This document shows, piece after piece, positions 22,037 to 30,541 of a stretch of 64,000 nt of DNA (positions are counted from its first letter, which is position 1; each line of letters starts with the position of its first letter). Source of the stretch: Bdellovibrionales bacterium (GTDB lineage: Bacteria; Bdellovibrionota; Bacteriovoracia; Bacteriovoracales; Bacteriovoracaceae); assembly GCA_018646675.1 (NCBI GenBank), contig JABGUH010000014.1, positions 1 through 64,000 on the forward strand, read 5' to 3'. Both the position numbers and the translations under genes were made by a program. Under the pieces are notes generated by a model. The model searched no databases. It saw only the letters and a list, made by a program, of their open reading frames with translations, and was not told the DNA's origin.

Positions 22037-23560
22037 ATGGATTCTGAACAGAAAAGAATGTTTTTTGCTATTTTACTCTCTGGAGTTGTGCTTTTTGGTT
22101 GGCAGGCTTTTATTGAAAGTAACCGTCCTCCTGTAGAGAGTGAGCAAATTTCAAACAGTAATAGTGAGACTATATCGACCGATGGCCGAGACAGTAGTGA
22201 CAGACAGAGAGTGGACAGTGCAAAGGGCTCTTTATCCTCGGACCCCAGATCATCTAAGAGTAGTCATGCAAAAACAGATGAGATGAATTTAGTGGTTAAG
22301 GAGCAGTATCATCTATCCAGTGAAAAGTTTAAATATGTATTTAATAATCATATGGATATTGAGGACGTAATAAGCACTAATGCCGTCTATGATTTCTCAT
22401 CAATTGTTGGTAATCAAGGAGTATTTAAACTTTTTGTAGCAAATGAAAACAATAAGTTTCAACGAGTAACTTTTGTTCGCACCTCTAGTGATCAGAAGCA
22501 GATTGTAGGAAAAAATACAGAATTTGGAATTAAAATTACTTACACTTTTAATCCCGATGGAAAGCTAGAGTTAGGAATTACCTCCGATACACCATATCGT
22601 TATAGGTTCATCTTTAATACTACGGCGGAGGATCTTGGTAATCAGAAATTTCGAAATTTTGTTTTTTTAGGCAAGGATGTTGAGCGTTTAGTAGTCGGAG
22701 ATGACACTTTAAATAGTGAAGGTACTTTACAGTGGCTTGGAATTGATCATAATCTGCATATTTTCGGGTTGGTTTTCAAAGAGCGCCTGACAGGAAAAAT
22801 TTCTGTATCAGAAAGAGGTGAAATGGTTTTTGACACCATTAATTCTTACAATGTTCTTGATACTCACTTTGTGTTTGCTAAAAAGAATTATGACACTTTA
22901 GAGCAGTTGGGAGATAATCTTCATCTGGCAGTAGATTTTGGTATTTTTGGGATTATTGCTGTTCCGCTGCTTCGTGGACTGCAGTTTTTTTATAAGTACT
23001 TTCCTAACTATGGCATTGCGATTGTTCTTTTAACAATTATAATTCGGCTTCTGTTATTTCCGCTGCAATATAAGTCATATGCCAGCATGAAAAAGATGCA
23101 AAAAGTCCAGCCGGAGCTAAATAAACTAAAGGAAAAATTTAAAGATGACCCTCAAAGAATGCAAAAAGAGACAATGGATCTTTTTAAGCGTGCCGGGGCA
23201 AATCCGCTGGGTGGCTGTTTTCCACTCCTGCTTCAAATGCCCGTGTTTTTTGCTTTCTACCGAGTGCTATATGGAGCAGTAGAGTTAATTGGTGCTCCTT
23301 TTTTTGGTTGGATTGGAGATCTGAGCGTTAAGGATCCTTATTATGTTCTGCCTGTATTGATGGCGATTGCAATGCTACTTCAAACTAAGCTGAATCCAAC
23401 GGCAGGTACCGATCCGACTCAGAAAAAAATTATGCTGTTTATGCCGCTAATTTTTGGAGTGATTATGAAGGATTTACCGTCAGGTTTGGTCCTTTATATT
23501 TTAGTTTCGACTATTTTTGGAATAATTCAGCAGATGTTTGTCTATAAAATTACTGATTAG
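22037..23560 (+). CDS. yidC: Membrane protein insertase YidC
   Basis: The 507-residue inner-membrane insertase has an N-terminal anchor (residues 7-25), a Ser-rich linker, a periplasmic P1 beta domain (about 80-290) and the C-terminal membrane core. The core has NYGIAIVLLTIIIRLLLFPL with its conserved groove arginine, the coiled segment KMQKVQPELNKLKEKFKDDP, and GGCFPLLLQMPVFFAFYRVL. It belongs to the Gram-negative form with the large P1 domain. mnmE follows after 32 bases. Confidence 0.97.
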   Translation: MDSEQKRMFFAILLSGVVLFGWQAFIESNRPPVESEQISNSNSETISTDGRDSSDRQRVDSAKGSLSSDPRSSKSSHAKTDEMNLVVKEQYHLSSEKFKYVFNNHMDIEDVISTNAVYDFSSIVGNQGVFKLFVANENNKFQRVTFVRTSSDQKQIVGKNTEFGIKITYTFNPDGKLELGITSDTPYRYRFIFNTTAEDLGNQKFRNFVFLGKDVERLVVGDDTLNSEGTLQWLGIDHNLHIFGLVFKERLTGKISVSERGEMVFDTINSYNVLDTHFVFAKKNYDTLEQLGDNLHLAVDFGIFGIIAVPLLRGLQFFYKYFPNYGIAIVLLTIIIRLLLFPLQYKSYASMKKMQKVQPELNKLKEKFKDDPQRMQKETMDLFKRAGANPLGGCFPLLLQMPVFFAFYRVLYGAVELIGAPFFGWIGDLSVKDPYYVLPVLMAIAMLLQTKLNPTAGTDPTQKKIMLFMPLIFGVIMKDLPSGLVLYILVSTIFGIIQQMFVYKITD

Positions 23561-23592
23561 AACACCTTTTAATATATTAAAAAGATTGTATC

Positions 23593-25113
23593 ATGAGTAA
23601 TTCAGAACCGATTATTGCTTGCAGTACCGCTACTGAGGGTAATGCGGCAATTGCGGTAATTCGTATTAGTGGTTTTAAATCTTTAAACGATCTCTCCGCT
23701 TTTTTCTCATTAAATTTGAATGATATTGAAAATAATAAGGTCTATCAAAATAATATTATTGATCAGCAGGGAGTTAAATTAGATCAGATATTACTCTGTT
23801 TTTTTGCTGCCCCAAACTCTTATAATGGTGAAAATATTTTGGAGCTTTATGTCCATGGTAATCAGCTAAATGTTACAAGGATTATTGATCTCTTTGTTAA
23901 TAGTGAAACATGTCGTGCTGCAAATCCCGGGGAGTTTACCTATCGAGCCTTAAGGAATAAAAAATTATCACTGACTCAAGTTGAGGGGCTCGATCTATTT
24001 TTGAATGCTTCGGCACCATTAATGCTACAAGCAGGCTTAGAGACACTACAGGGAGAGTTACATGCACACTTTAATCAATTGCATAAACTTTTTTTAACAT
24101 TTCGTTCTTCTTTTGAAGTGCTGTTTGATTTTGATCAGGACGTTGGAGAGCAAAATGCGAAGCATACCGTGCAAAAAGCCTATGATGCTTTATTGCAACA
24201 TACGGAACAACTCTACCAGCGAACGGTTGGTGCTCTTTCTAGTTATGCAACACCAAAAATTGTTCTATCGGGACCACCAAATGCCGGTAAGAGTACGCTC
24301 TTTAACCATATCTTGGGAGTTGATCGTTCTATCGTCTCTAAAATCTCAGGCACCACTAGAGATTACGTTTCAGAGCCAATCTATATTGGTAAAACGCCCT
24401 TTATGTTAGTAGATACTGCTGGAATTCGTAGCACTTCCGAAGAGTTGGAAGCAGAGGGCATTACACGCTCTAGAGAGCAGGTTGCAGGTGCTTTTTTTAA
24501 TATTTTGGTAGTTGATCTTCAGTCTGACTATTTAAATGATGATGAAATTGTGAATAATAGTGATTTTGATCTTTTTGTTTTTACCCATCTAGACCGAGTT
24601 TTTAGTGAAGATTTAGACAGCTATTTGTGGCCACACTCTGTCGAAAGCCTTTGTACATCGTTAGTTTTGCCGCGTGTGGAATATACTGGTCCCATAGGAC
24701 CAGTTAAAATCAACCTTGGTCCTATAGGACCAAACAGTAAAACTGGTTCTATAGGACCAGCTGTAAATCAAAGTGGTCCTATAGAACCAGAGGAGATCGT
24801 AGGTGGTCCTATAGGACCAAAGATTGCGCCACTAGAGCAGTTAGTGCAATTTATTAACCAGAGGGTGGAGAGGAAGTATCAAACTTTAATGGAGTCTCAT
24901 CCGATCCTTCTTCCACGACATCGTCGCTCTATTGCACTTATTTATGATCAGTTAAAATCCATTGGACAGTTACTAGATAGCGGGGAGCGAGATATATCAA
25001 TAATATCTATTGATATTGAACTGCTGGCAAGCCAACTGTCTGAATTTATTGGGATTATCCCCCCGGAAGATCTCTTGACTGATATTTTTGATAATTTTTG
25101 TATTGGCAAATAG
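23593..25113 (+). CDS. mnmE: tRNA modification GTPase MnmE with an inserted repeat loop
   Basis: With MnmG this GTPase makes the cmnm5/nm5 modification at wobble U34. It has an N-terminal folate-binding domain, then G1 GPPNAGKSTLFN (near residue 230), G2 SGTTRD and G3 DTAGI, and it ends in the catalytic FCIGK. Two oddities stand out. The G4 position reads FTHLD instead of NKxD, and no clear G5 SA(K/R) motif is seen. Residues 365-409, where G5 would lie, hold five GPIGP-type repeats encoded by DNA palindromes. The length is 506 residues against about 450 usual. The frame stays open and the C-terminal helical domain is intact, so the gene is probably functional. Confidence 0.93.
   Translation: MSNSEPIIACSTATEGNAAIAVIRISGFKSLNDLSAFFSLNLNDIENNKVYQNNIIDQQGVKLDQILLCFFAAPNSYNGENILELYVHGNQLNVTRIIDLFVNSETCRAANPGEFTYRALRNKKLSLTQVEGLDLFLNASAPLMLQAGLETLQGELHAHFNQLHKLFLTFRSSFEVLFDFDQDVGEQNAKHTVQKAYDALLQHTEQLYQRTVGALSSYATPKIVLSGPPNAGKSTLFNHILGVDRSIVSKISGTTRDYVSEPIYIGKTPFMLVDTAGIRSTSEELEAEGITRSREQVAGAFFNILVVDLQSDYLNDDEIVNNSDFDLFVFTHLDRVFSEDLDSYLWPHSVESLCTSLVLPRVEYTGPIGPVKINLGPIGPNSKTGSIGPAVNQSGPIEPEEIVGGPIGPKIAPLEQLVQFINQRVERKYQTLMESHPILLPRHRRSIALIYDQLKSIGQLLDSGERDISIISIDIELLASQLSEFIGIIPPEDLLTDIFDNFCIGK
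24685..24819. repeat. Five-copy palindrome array inside mnmE
   Basis: Five palindromic units on the consensus TGGTCCTATAGGACCA lie at 24685-24704, 24716-24733, 24743-24760, 24774-24789 and 24804-24819. Centre-to-centre distances are 30, 27, 30 and 30 bases, always whole codons. Each encodes GPIGP or a one-residue variant (GSIGP, GPIEP); the residues between units are unrelated. Unit 2 is a perfect 18-base palindrome. The same palindrome recurs twice at 35947-35991 outside any gene. Confidence 0.9.
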
Positions 25114-25143
25114 GGTGATTCGCTCTATCAGCTTAAGGGCAAT

Positions 25144-25159
25144 TGTTCCACGTGGAACA
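25144..25159. promoter_or_regulatory. parS centromere site
   Basis: A perfect 16-base palindrome, TGTTCCACGTGGAACA, between mnmE and mnmG. It matches the widely conserved ParB-binding parS sequence, and a ParB gene lies 3.5 kb away. Confidence 0.93.
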
Positions 25160-25180
25160 TTTATGTAAGGTAGTTGAAGA

Positions 25181-27034
25181 GTGGTTCAAAGAGAGTTTGA
25201 TATAGCAGTAGTCGGTGGTGGCCACGCTGGGGTTGAGGCTGCTTACATTGCGGCACAGTTTGATCTCTCGGTGGCGATAATCACAGATCCTTCAGTTGTA
25301 ATCTCTTCTACCCCTTGTAATCCAGCAATTGGCGGCGTTGGTAAGGGCCAGGTGGTCAGAGAGATAGATGCCTTGGGTGGTCTAATGGGCAAGCTGGCTG
25401 ATCTATCTGCCATTCAGTGTCGTACACTTAATGAGTCTAAGGGCTACGCAGTACAGTCAACTCGTTTTCAGGTCGATAAAGAGGCTTATTCAAAAAATGC
25501 AATAGACCAGCTGTCAGAGATAGATAGCATTAGGTTGGTCTCTGCGAGAGTAGTTAAGGTAAATCGGCTCAAGACAGCGGGTTTTCTTCTTGAGCTTGAT
25601 GATAATAGCGATCTACAGGTTAAATCTCTAATTTTGGCAACAGGAACCTTTAGTCGTGGCATTACGCACCTGGGGGACTTGGTTGATAGTGGGGGTAGAT
25701 TTGCTGATTTCAGCTCTCCATCACTTGGTCAGCTATTTCCAGAGGTGAAGTTAAAAACAGTTCGATTTAAAACAGGCACTCCTCCCAGGGTTGCATCACC
25801 GGGGGTAGATCTAAAGGGTGCGATTGAGCAAAAGTCTGATAGCAGCTCTTTAAATTTTCACTATGCCCACAATCCATCTGATCGATTTATGGGCCAGGTT
25901 AGCTGCTATAAGCTGGAGACCAATAGCAGGACCTTAGATATCATTCGAGACAACAGAGAGAGATCGCCACTCTTTAATGGTCAAATTGAGGGGATTGGAC
26001 CTCGCTACTGCCCCAGTATTGAGGATAAGGCATATCGCTACCCTGAGAAGAACATCCATAATGTTTTTTTGGAGCCAGAGGGCATAGATGGGAAAACATT
26101 CTATCCCAATGGTCTTTCAACTAGTTTGCCAGCAGAGGTCCAGCGGGATTTTATCAGTAGTATTAGTGGGTTAGCTCAGGCTAAAATCGCACATTATGGT
26201 TATGCGGTTGAGTATGATGTCATTGAAACCACTCAATTAAAACCAACATTGGAACATAAAGATGTGGCAGCACTCTTTTTTGCTGGTCAGATTAATGGAA
26301 CTTCCGGCTATGAAGAGGCTGCTGGTCAAGGGATTGTTGCCGGTATTAATGCGGCACTTAAGGTCTTGGGACGACCTGAATTTACCGTGGATCGGGTTAG
26401 ATCGTACATTGGTGTGATGATTGACGATCTAGTTACAGCGGCCAAGGATGAGCCCTACCGACTATTTACAGCTCGCGCTGAAAATCGACTTTTTATCAGG
26501 GAGGATAATGTAATAAACCGGATTGGGCCCTGCCGCCTACGGTTGGAGCTTGATCTTCCAGTTGATAACTATATAAAGGGTTTTCTTGAGCAGTATGAGT
26601 TACTGTTTGGGTGCATAAAGAGCTACCAGCTCTCAGTGACTAGAGACAAAGGTCTTATTTCCAGTTATAAAATTGTTGGTAATTGTGATGGATTGAGACT
26701 TTCAGAGGCAATTCGCCAATCAGATCTAGATATTATCCCCTTTTTAGCTGGGTTTTTTCTTAGCAAGGGGATTGAGGTTGCAAGACCAGTTGTGCGAGCT
26801 TTGGCCATTTCGATTAAATATGAGGGATATATCAAGCGTTCAGAGCGGGCGAAGGGGCGATTAGAGCAGTTAGGTGTAAAAAAAATTAACTGGCAGATCT
26901 TGATTGAGGCTGAAAATATCTCTTTTGAGTGTAAACAGCGCATTCAACGAGAGAAACCCCAAACATTTCTGCAGTTGCAGCGGATTAATGGAATTCGACC
27001 AGCAACCCTCGCTTATGTAGCAGGCTTACTATAG
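25181..27034 (+). CDS. mnmG: tRNA U34 carboxymethylaminomethyl synthase MnmG (GidA)
   Basis: The FAD-dependent partner of MnmE (617 residues). The N-terminal dinucleotide fold is VGGGHAGVEAAYIAA. Family motifs follow: NPAIGGVGKGQVVREIDALG near residue 48, FKTGTPPRV near 195 and GQINGTSGYEEAAGQG near 365, with a helical C-terminal domain that contacts MnmE and tRNA. The start is a GTG at 25181 (MVQREFDIAV), as no ATG is in frame nearby. It overlaps rsmG by one base (TAGTG). Confidence 0.97.
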   Translation: MVQREFDIAVVGGGHAGVEAAYIAAQFDLSVAIITDPSVVISSTPCNPAIGGVGKGQVVREIDALGGLMGKLADLSAIQCRTLNESKGYAVQSTRFQVDKEAYSKNAIDQLSEIDSIRLVSARVVKVNRLKTAGFLLELDDNSDLQVKSLILATGTFSRGITHLGDLVDSGGRFADFSSPSLGQLFPEVKLKTVRFKTGTPPRVASPGVDLKGAIEQKSDSSSLNFHYAHNPSDRFMGQVSCYKLETNSRTLDIIRDNRERSPLFNGQIEGIGPRYCPSIEDKAYRYPEKNIHNVFLEPEGIDGKTFYPNGLSTSLPAEVQRDFISSISGLAQAKIAHYGYAVEYDVIETTQLKPTLEHKDVAALFFAGQINGTSGYEEAAGQGIVAGINAALKVLGRPEFTVDRVRSYIGVMIDDLVTAAKDEPYRLFTARAENRLFIREDNVINRIGPCRLRLELDLPVDNYIKGFLEQYELLFGCIKSYQLSVTRDKGLISSYKIVGNCDGLRLSEAIRQSDLDIIPFLAGFFLSKGIEVARPVVRALAISIKYEGYIKRSERAKGRLEQLGVKKINWQILIEAENISFECKQRIQREKPQTFLQLQRINGIRPATLAYVAGLL

Positions 27035-27666
27035 TGTTAAAAAAATTCAGTCGAGAATATTTGGATATTATTAATAGTGAGTTCCTGGGACTCAACCTCA
27101 CTCGTATTGAGAGCTATGATGATTTCTACTTGAAACAGGTTTTGGACTCAACACTCCCTTTCGAGTGTATGAGCATCAGTGATAGTCTTGATCAGTGCCA
27201 GGTAGTACTGGATATCGGCTTTGGTGGTGGATTTCCTCTGCTACCACTGGCTCTAATTAATCCAGAGCAAAGTTTTATCGGTTTAGAGGCCAGAGAGAAG
27301 AAGGTCAAAGCGGTTAGATCGATCGCGAGTAAACTTAATATTCTTAATGTTTCAGTTCATCATCTACGCAGTGAGGGGGTGCTGATTGATTTACCGACCA
27401 TGATAACCTTTAAGGCGGTGGGGATGGTAACTACCTGTTTAAAATTACTAAATGTAGCGGCACCATGTTTTGTACTATGTTATAAAGGGCCAAATTATCA
27501 TCAGGAGGAGCAGTATGATGCTCCCAATGGTTGGAAGTTAATTGCTGAGGAATCCATCGAGCTGCCTGGTGTAGAGGGTCGCGTTGCCCTGCTATATGAA
27601 AATGTTCCACGTGGAACATTTAAGAAATATAATAAAAAACTTGTCAAACTTTCAGAGTTAATTTAA
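27034..27666 (+). CDS. rsmG: 16S rRNA m7G527 methyltransferase RsmG
   Basis: A 210-residue SAM-dependent methyltransferase. The SAM loop is VVLDIGFGGGFPLLPLAL near residue 65, followed by FIGLEAREKKVKAV. A GTG start overlaps the mnmG stop codon, so translation is coupled. The C-terminal residues NVPRGTF are encoded by a perfect parS site (27603-27618), and the protein continues about 15 residues beyond. The usual order mnmG-rsmG-parA-parB is kept. Confidence 0.94.
   Translation: MLKKFSREYLDIINSEFLGLNLTRIESYDDFYLKQVLDSTLPFECMSISDSLDQCQVVLDIGFGGGFPLLPLALINPEQSFIGLEAREKKVKAVRSIASKLNILNVSVHHLRSEGVLIDLPTMITFKAVGMVTTCLKLLNVAAPCFVLCYKGPNYHQEEQYDAPNGWKLIAEESIELPGVEGRVALLYENVPRGTFKKYNKKLVKLSELI
27603..27618. 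promoter_or_regulatory. parS centromere site inside rsmG
   Basis: A second perfect copy of TGTTCCACGTGGAACA, lying in the coding sequence of rsmG. It is identical to the site at 25144 and lies 145 bases before the parA start. Confidence 0.93.
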
Positions 27667-27762
27667 TCTCAAAGTCGTAAAAAGTGCAGTAAAAACAAGG
27701 GCTTTGAAGGTATTTTGTTTAGCCTGCAATTTCGGTCAGTTATTTACCGTAAGGAGAGTTTT

Positions 27763-28641
27763 ATGGCACGTATCATCGCCATTGCTAATCAGAAAGGTGG
27801 AGTAGGTAAGACCACAACTGCTATCAATTTAGCTGCTTCACTCGCTGTTGCTGAAAAGCGAGCACTACTAATTGATCTGGATCCCCAGGGCAATGCAAGT
27901 GTCGGCATGGGAATTGAGAAAGAGGCAATTGCAAGGTGTAATATCTATCATGCGATTATGGGTGAGGTTCCTCTTGGTGACTGTATCCATAATAGTGAAC
28001 TACCTTTTTTTGATGTCTGTCCCTCAGACAATAATTTAATTGGTGCAGAGATTGAGCTGGTCTCACTCTTTGCTCGTGAGTCCAAGCTCAAGAAGGTAAT
28101 CGCTGAGATTGAAGACCGCTATGATTACGTTCTAATCGACTGTCCACCATCCTTGGGACTATTAACAGTCAACGCCCTTACCGCGGCGCACAACTTTATT
28201 GTGCCTTTACAAACAGAGTATTTTGCCATGGAGGGATTAGCGCAACTCCTTAATAATGTTAAGTTAATTCGATCATCTCTCAATCCAGCGCTTGAGTTGG
28301 CAGGCATAGTGCTAACAATGTTTGATCGTCGTAACAATCTTCACAAACAGGTTGCCAGCGAGATTATCGAGCATTTTGAAGATAAGGTTTTTCAGTCAAT
28401 CATTCCACGCAACATTAAACTCTCCGAGTGCCCTAGTTTTGGTAAACCAATTCTACTATACGATATTGAGTCCAAGGGCTCAGAGGCATATCTATCACTA
28501 GCGAGAGAGATAATAATGTCGGAAAGAAAGGTCGTGGAAGCACCGTCAGTTAAGGCGGAGGAGACAGAGACATTAGTAGTTGAACAGTATCAAGCGACCA
28601 CGCCAATCGTTGGGGAGCAGTCCAACTCGATTGGGCTTTAA
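27763..28641 (+). CDS. parA: Chromosome partitioning ATPase ParA (Soj)
   Basis: The start at 27763 (ATG, AAGGAG upstream, opening MARIIAIANQKGGVGKTT) is clearly better than the longer frame starting at 27715. The 292-residue protein has the deviant Walker A KGGVGKTT, the Walker A' region LLIDLDPQGNAS, and Walker B VLIDCPPSLG. ParA binds nonspecific DNA with ATP and is stimulated by ParB to move the origin. The C-terminus has an extra tail of about 35 residues, Glu/Val-rich, beyond the usual Soj end. Confidence 0.96.
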   Translation: MARIIAIANQKGGVGKTTTAINLAASLAVAEKRALLIDLDPQGNASVGMGIEKEAIARCNIYHAIMGEVPLGDCIHNSELPFFDVCPSDNNLIGAEIELVSLFARESKLKKVIAEIEDRYDYVLIDCPPSLGLLTVNALTAAHNFIVPLQTEYFAMEGLAQLLNNVKLIRSSLNPALELAGIVLTMFDRRNNLHKQVASEIIEHFEDKVFQSIIPRNIKLSECPSFGKPILLYDIESKGSEAYLSLAREIIMSERKVVEAPSVKAEETETLVVEQYQATTPIVGEQSNSIGL

Positions 28642-28690
28642 GACTGAATGATTTACCGGTTATTTATAATTTAGATGGGGAGGGGATATT

Positions 28691-29629
28691 ATGGCCAAAA
28701 AGATTGCTCTAGGTAAGGGAATTGCATCGCTGATTAAGCCGACTCCAGATCAGTTCTTATCAAAAAATTTGATTAGCGAGCTGACTGCGGAGGATCAAGC
28801 TAGCGGAGTAAATAGTGAGCAGTCGATGCCGCCACTACATATGGCAGGGGTTCTAACGGTTAATATTGGCCAGATTCATGCTAACCCTGCTCAGCCGAGA
28901 AAAATTTTCAAGGAAAAGGCACTTAAAGAACTTTCAAACTCAATCTCAGAAAGTGGAATTATTCAACCTCTAATTGTTACCAAGGCAGAGAAGGGGTTTG
29001 ATCTAATTGCTGGTGAGCGACGCCTAAAGGCAGCCAAGAGTATCGGACTAGAGAAAGTTCCTGTTATTGTTAAGCGAGTTACTGACCGAGAGAAGGTAGT
29101 AATGTCGATCATTGAAAATGTTCAACGCACTGATTTGAATTGCGTTGAAGAAGCTTTAGCCTACTACCAGCTGATGGATGATTTTCAGATAACCCAAGAG
29201 GAGGTCGCTAAAAGATTAGGAAAGGAGCGATCAACTATCGCTAACTATCTGCGTATCTTAAAGCTACCTCGTAGTGTGATCGAGTTGTTGCAAAAAGAGC
29301 TGCTAAGCTTTGGTCATGCCAAGGTGTTGGCTTCAGTCGGTGATCGGGAAAAGGCGGTCAGATTGGCCAATCAGGCGGTAAATGGAGAGATGTCTGTTCG
29401 GGAGCTAGAGTCGTTGGCAAAAAAGCGCACTCGCAAAGAGGGCGACCAGGGATATCAACAAAATCTTTTGAGTGAGAAATATGACCAGCTGCGCGAGAAT
29501 CTAGAGAAGAAGACTGGGCACCACTTCGCCATTAAGGCACTTAAGGGCGGAAAGGGTGAGATTAGATTGAAGTTTAGTAATGAGGCTGAGTTTAACGATA
29601 TCTACCAATTTTTAATCAGCAAGAAGTAG
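28691..29629 (+). CDS. parB: Chromosome partitioning protein ParB (Spo0J)
   Basis: A 312-residue CTP-dependent DNA clamp that loads at parS. The N-terminal CTPase region has NPAQPRKIF and the box LIAGERRLKAAK near residue 105, then IIENVQRTDLNCVEEA. The central helix-turn-helix is ITQEEVAKRLGKERSTIANYL near residue 170. The C-terminal dimerisation domain follows a basic linker. It lies 49 bases downstream of parA, and two matching parS sites are in this window. Confidence 0.97.
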   Translation: MAKKIALGKGIASLIKPTPDQFLSKNLISELTAEDQASGVNSEQSMPPLHMAGVLTVNIGQIHANPAQPRKIFKEKALKELSNSISESGIIQPLIVTKAEKGFDLIAGERRLKAAKSIGLEKVPVIVKRVTDREKVVMSIIENVQRTDLNCVEEALAYYQLMDDFQITQEEVAKRLGKERSTIANYLRILKLPRSVIELLQKELLSFGHAKVLASVGDREKAVRLANQAVNGEMSVRELESLAKKRTRKEGDQGYQQNLLSEKYDQLRENLEKKTGHHFAIKALKGGKGEIRLKFSNEAEFNDIYQFLISKK

Positions 29630-29632
29630 ACG

Positions 29633-29992
29633 ATGAAATTTGATCGATCAGAGAAAATTTCTGCAGTGATTGAAGAGGGATGCTCTTTTGAGGGGGATCT
29701 CTCCTTCAGCGGCATAGCTCGTATTTCAGGTAAAGTTAGTGGAACAATTTTTTCAAATGACACAGTAATCATATCAGATCGGGCAGTGATAGACGCAGAT
29801 ATCAATGCGAATATTATTTTTATCTCGGGGATAGTAAAAGGCAATATCAATGCCGGATCACGCGTAGAGATTGTCAAACCGGCTCGTTTTCATGGCACAA
29901 TTTCAACTCCTAGCTTGATTGTTGAAGAGGGTGTGGTATTTCATGGTACGACTAAAATGCAGGATCAGAATACCGCCTCTACAGAAGGATAA
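29633..29992 (+). CDS. Bactofilin (polymer-forming cytoskeletal protein)
   Basis: A 119-residue protein made of the short beta-helix repeats of bactofilins (GIARISGKVSGTIFS, AVIDADINANIIFISG, RVEIVKPARFHGTI). Bactofilins self-assemble into nucleotide-free filaments. In Myxococcus, bactofilins position the ParABS segregation machinery, and the gene here starts three bases after parB. A role in origin anchoring is therefore a reasonable inference. Confidence 0.93.
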   Translation: MKFDRSEKISAVIEEGCSFEGDLSFSGIARISGKVSGTIFSNDTVIISDRAVIDADINANIIFISGIVKGNINAGSRVEIVKPARFHGTISTPSLIVEEGVVFHGTTKMQDQNTASTEG

Positions 29993-29997
29993 ATAAC

Positions 29998-30026
29998 TTG
30001 ACGGAATTTAGTGAAATTATTATCTA
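29998..30026 (+). promoter_or_regulatory. Candidate promoter of the atpF'FHAGDC operon
   Basis: TTGACG at 29998 and TATCTA at 30021 are separated by 17 bases, just after the bactofilin stop and 50 bases ahead of the first ATP synthase gene. Confidence 0.45.
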
Positions 30027-30076
30027 TATTACCATCTTTTGCTTAACATTTTAACCAACAGGGAATCGACGCGTTA

Positions 30077-30520
30077 ATGGATATGATCATTGGTATTTTC
30101 CAGTCATTAGGGGTAGATCAGACGATTTTTATTCAGTTTGGAGTTATTCTCGTCTTCTATGTAGTTATTTCTCAAATCCTATTTAAAAAATTGCTAACTG
30201 TTTTGCAGGAGAGGGAAAATAAGACCGTAGGGTTGGTGGAGGCCGCTGCGCTACAGTCGCAAGCCGCAGATGAGCTCGCATCTAAATATCAGGATGAGGT
30301 GGCACAAGCATATCGTCAATCTCAGACTCGTATTGAGAGTGTCCGTTCAAAGATAAAAAATGAAAACTTGGAGATTGTTCAAAAAGAGGAACACTCTTTA
30401 CAGGTTAGGTATCAAAAGGCGAAAGAGCATAGTATCTCTGAGGTTGAAGTGGTTAGAGGAAATCTGATGAAAAGTAGTGATGAGCTAACCCAATCCCTAG
30501 TCGAAAAAATTATCAATTAA
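30077..30520 (+). CDS. F-type ATP synthase subunit b'
   Basis: A 147-residue protein with one N-terminal membrane span (IFIQFGVILVFYVVISQILF) followed by a long charged coiled coil, the layout of the peripheral-stalk b subunits. Together with the next gene it forms a b/b' heterodimeric stalk, as in many bacteria with two b genes. It is the first gene of the operon; AGGGAA lies about 12 bases ahead of the ATG. Confidence 0.87.
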   Translation: MDMIIGIFQSLGVDQTIFIQFGVILVFYVVISQILFKKLLTVLQERENKTVGLVEAAALQSQAADELASKYQDEVAQAYRQSQTRIESVRSKIKNENLEIVQKEEHSLQVRYQKAKEHSISEVEVVRGNLMKSSDELTQSLVEKIIN

Positions 30521-30541
30521 CAACTTATCAGACGGAACAGA

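Noticed and set aside
24685-24819. CRISPR array, because of near-regular 27-30 base repeat spacing
   Set aside because: The units are 16-20-base palindromes with 7-15-base linkers, lie in an open frame of a conserved gene and have no cas genes nearby.
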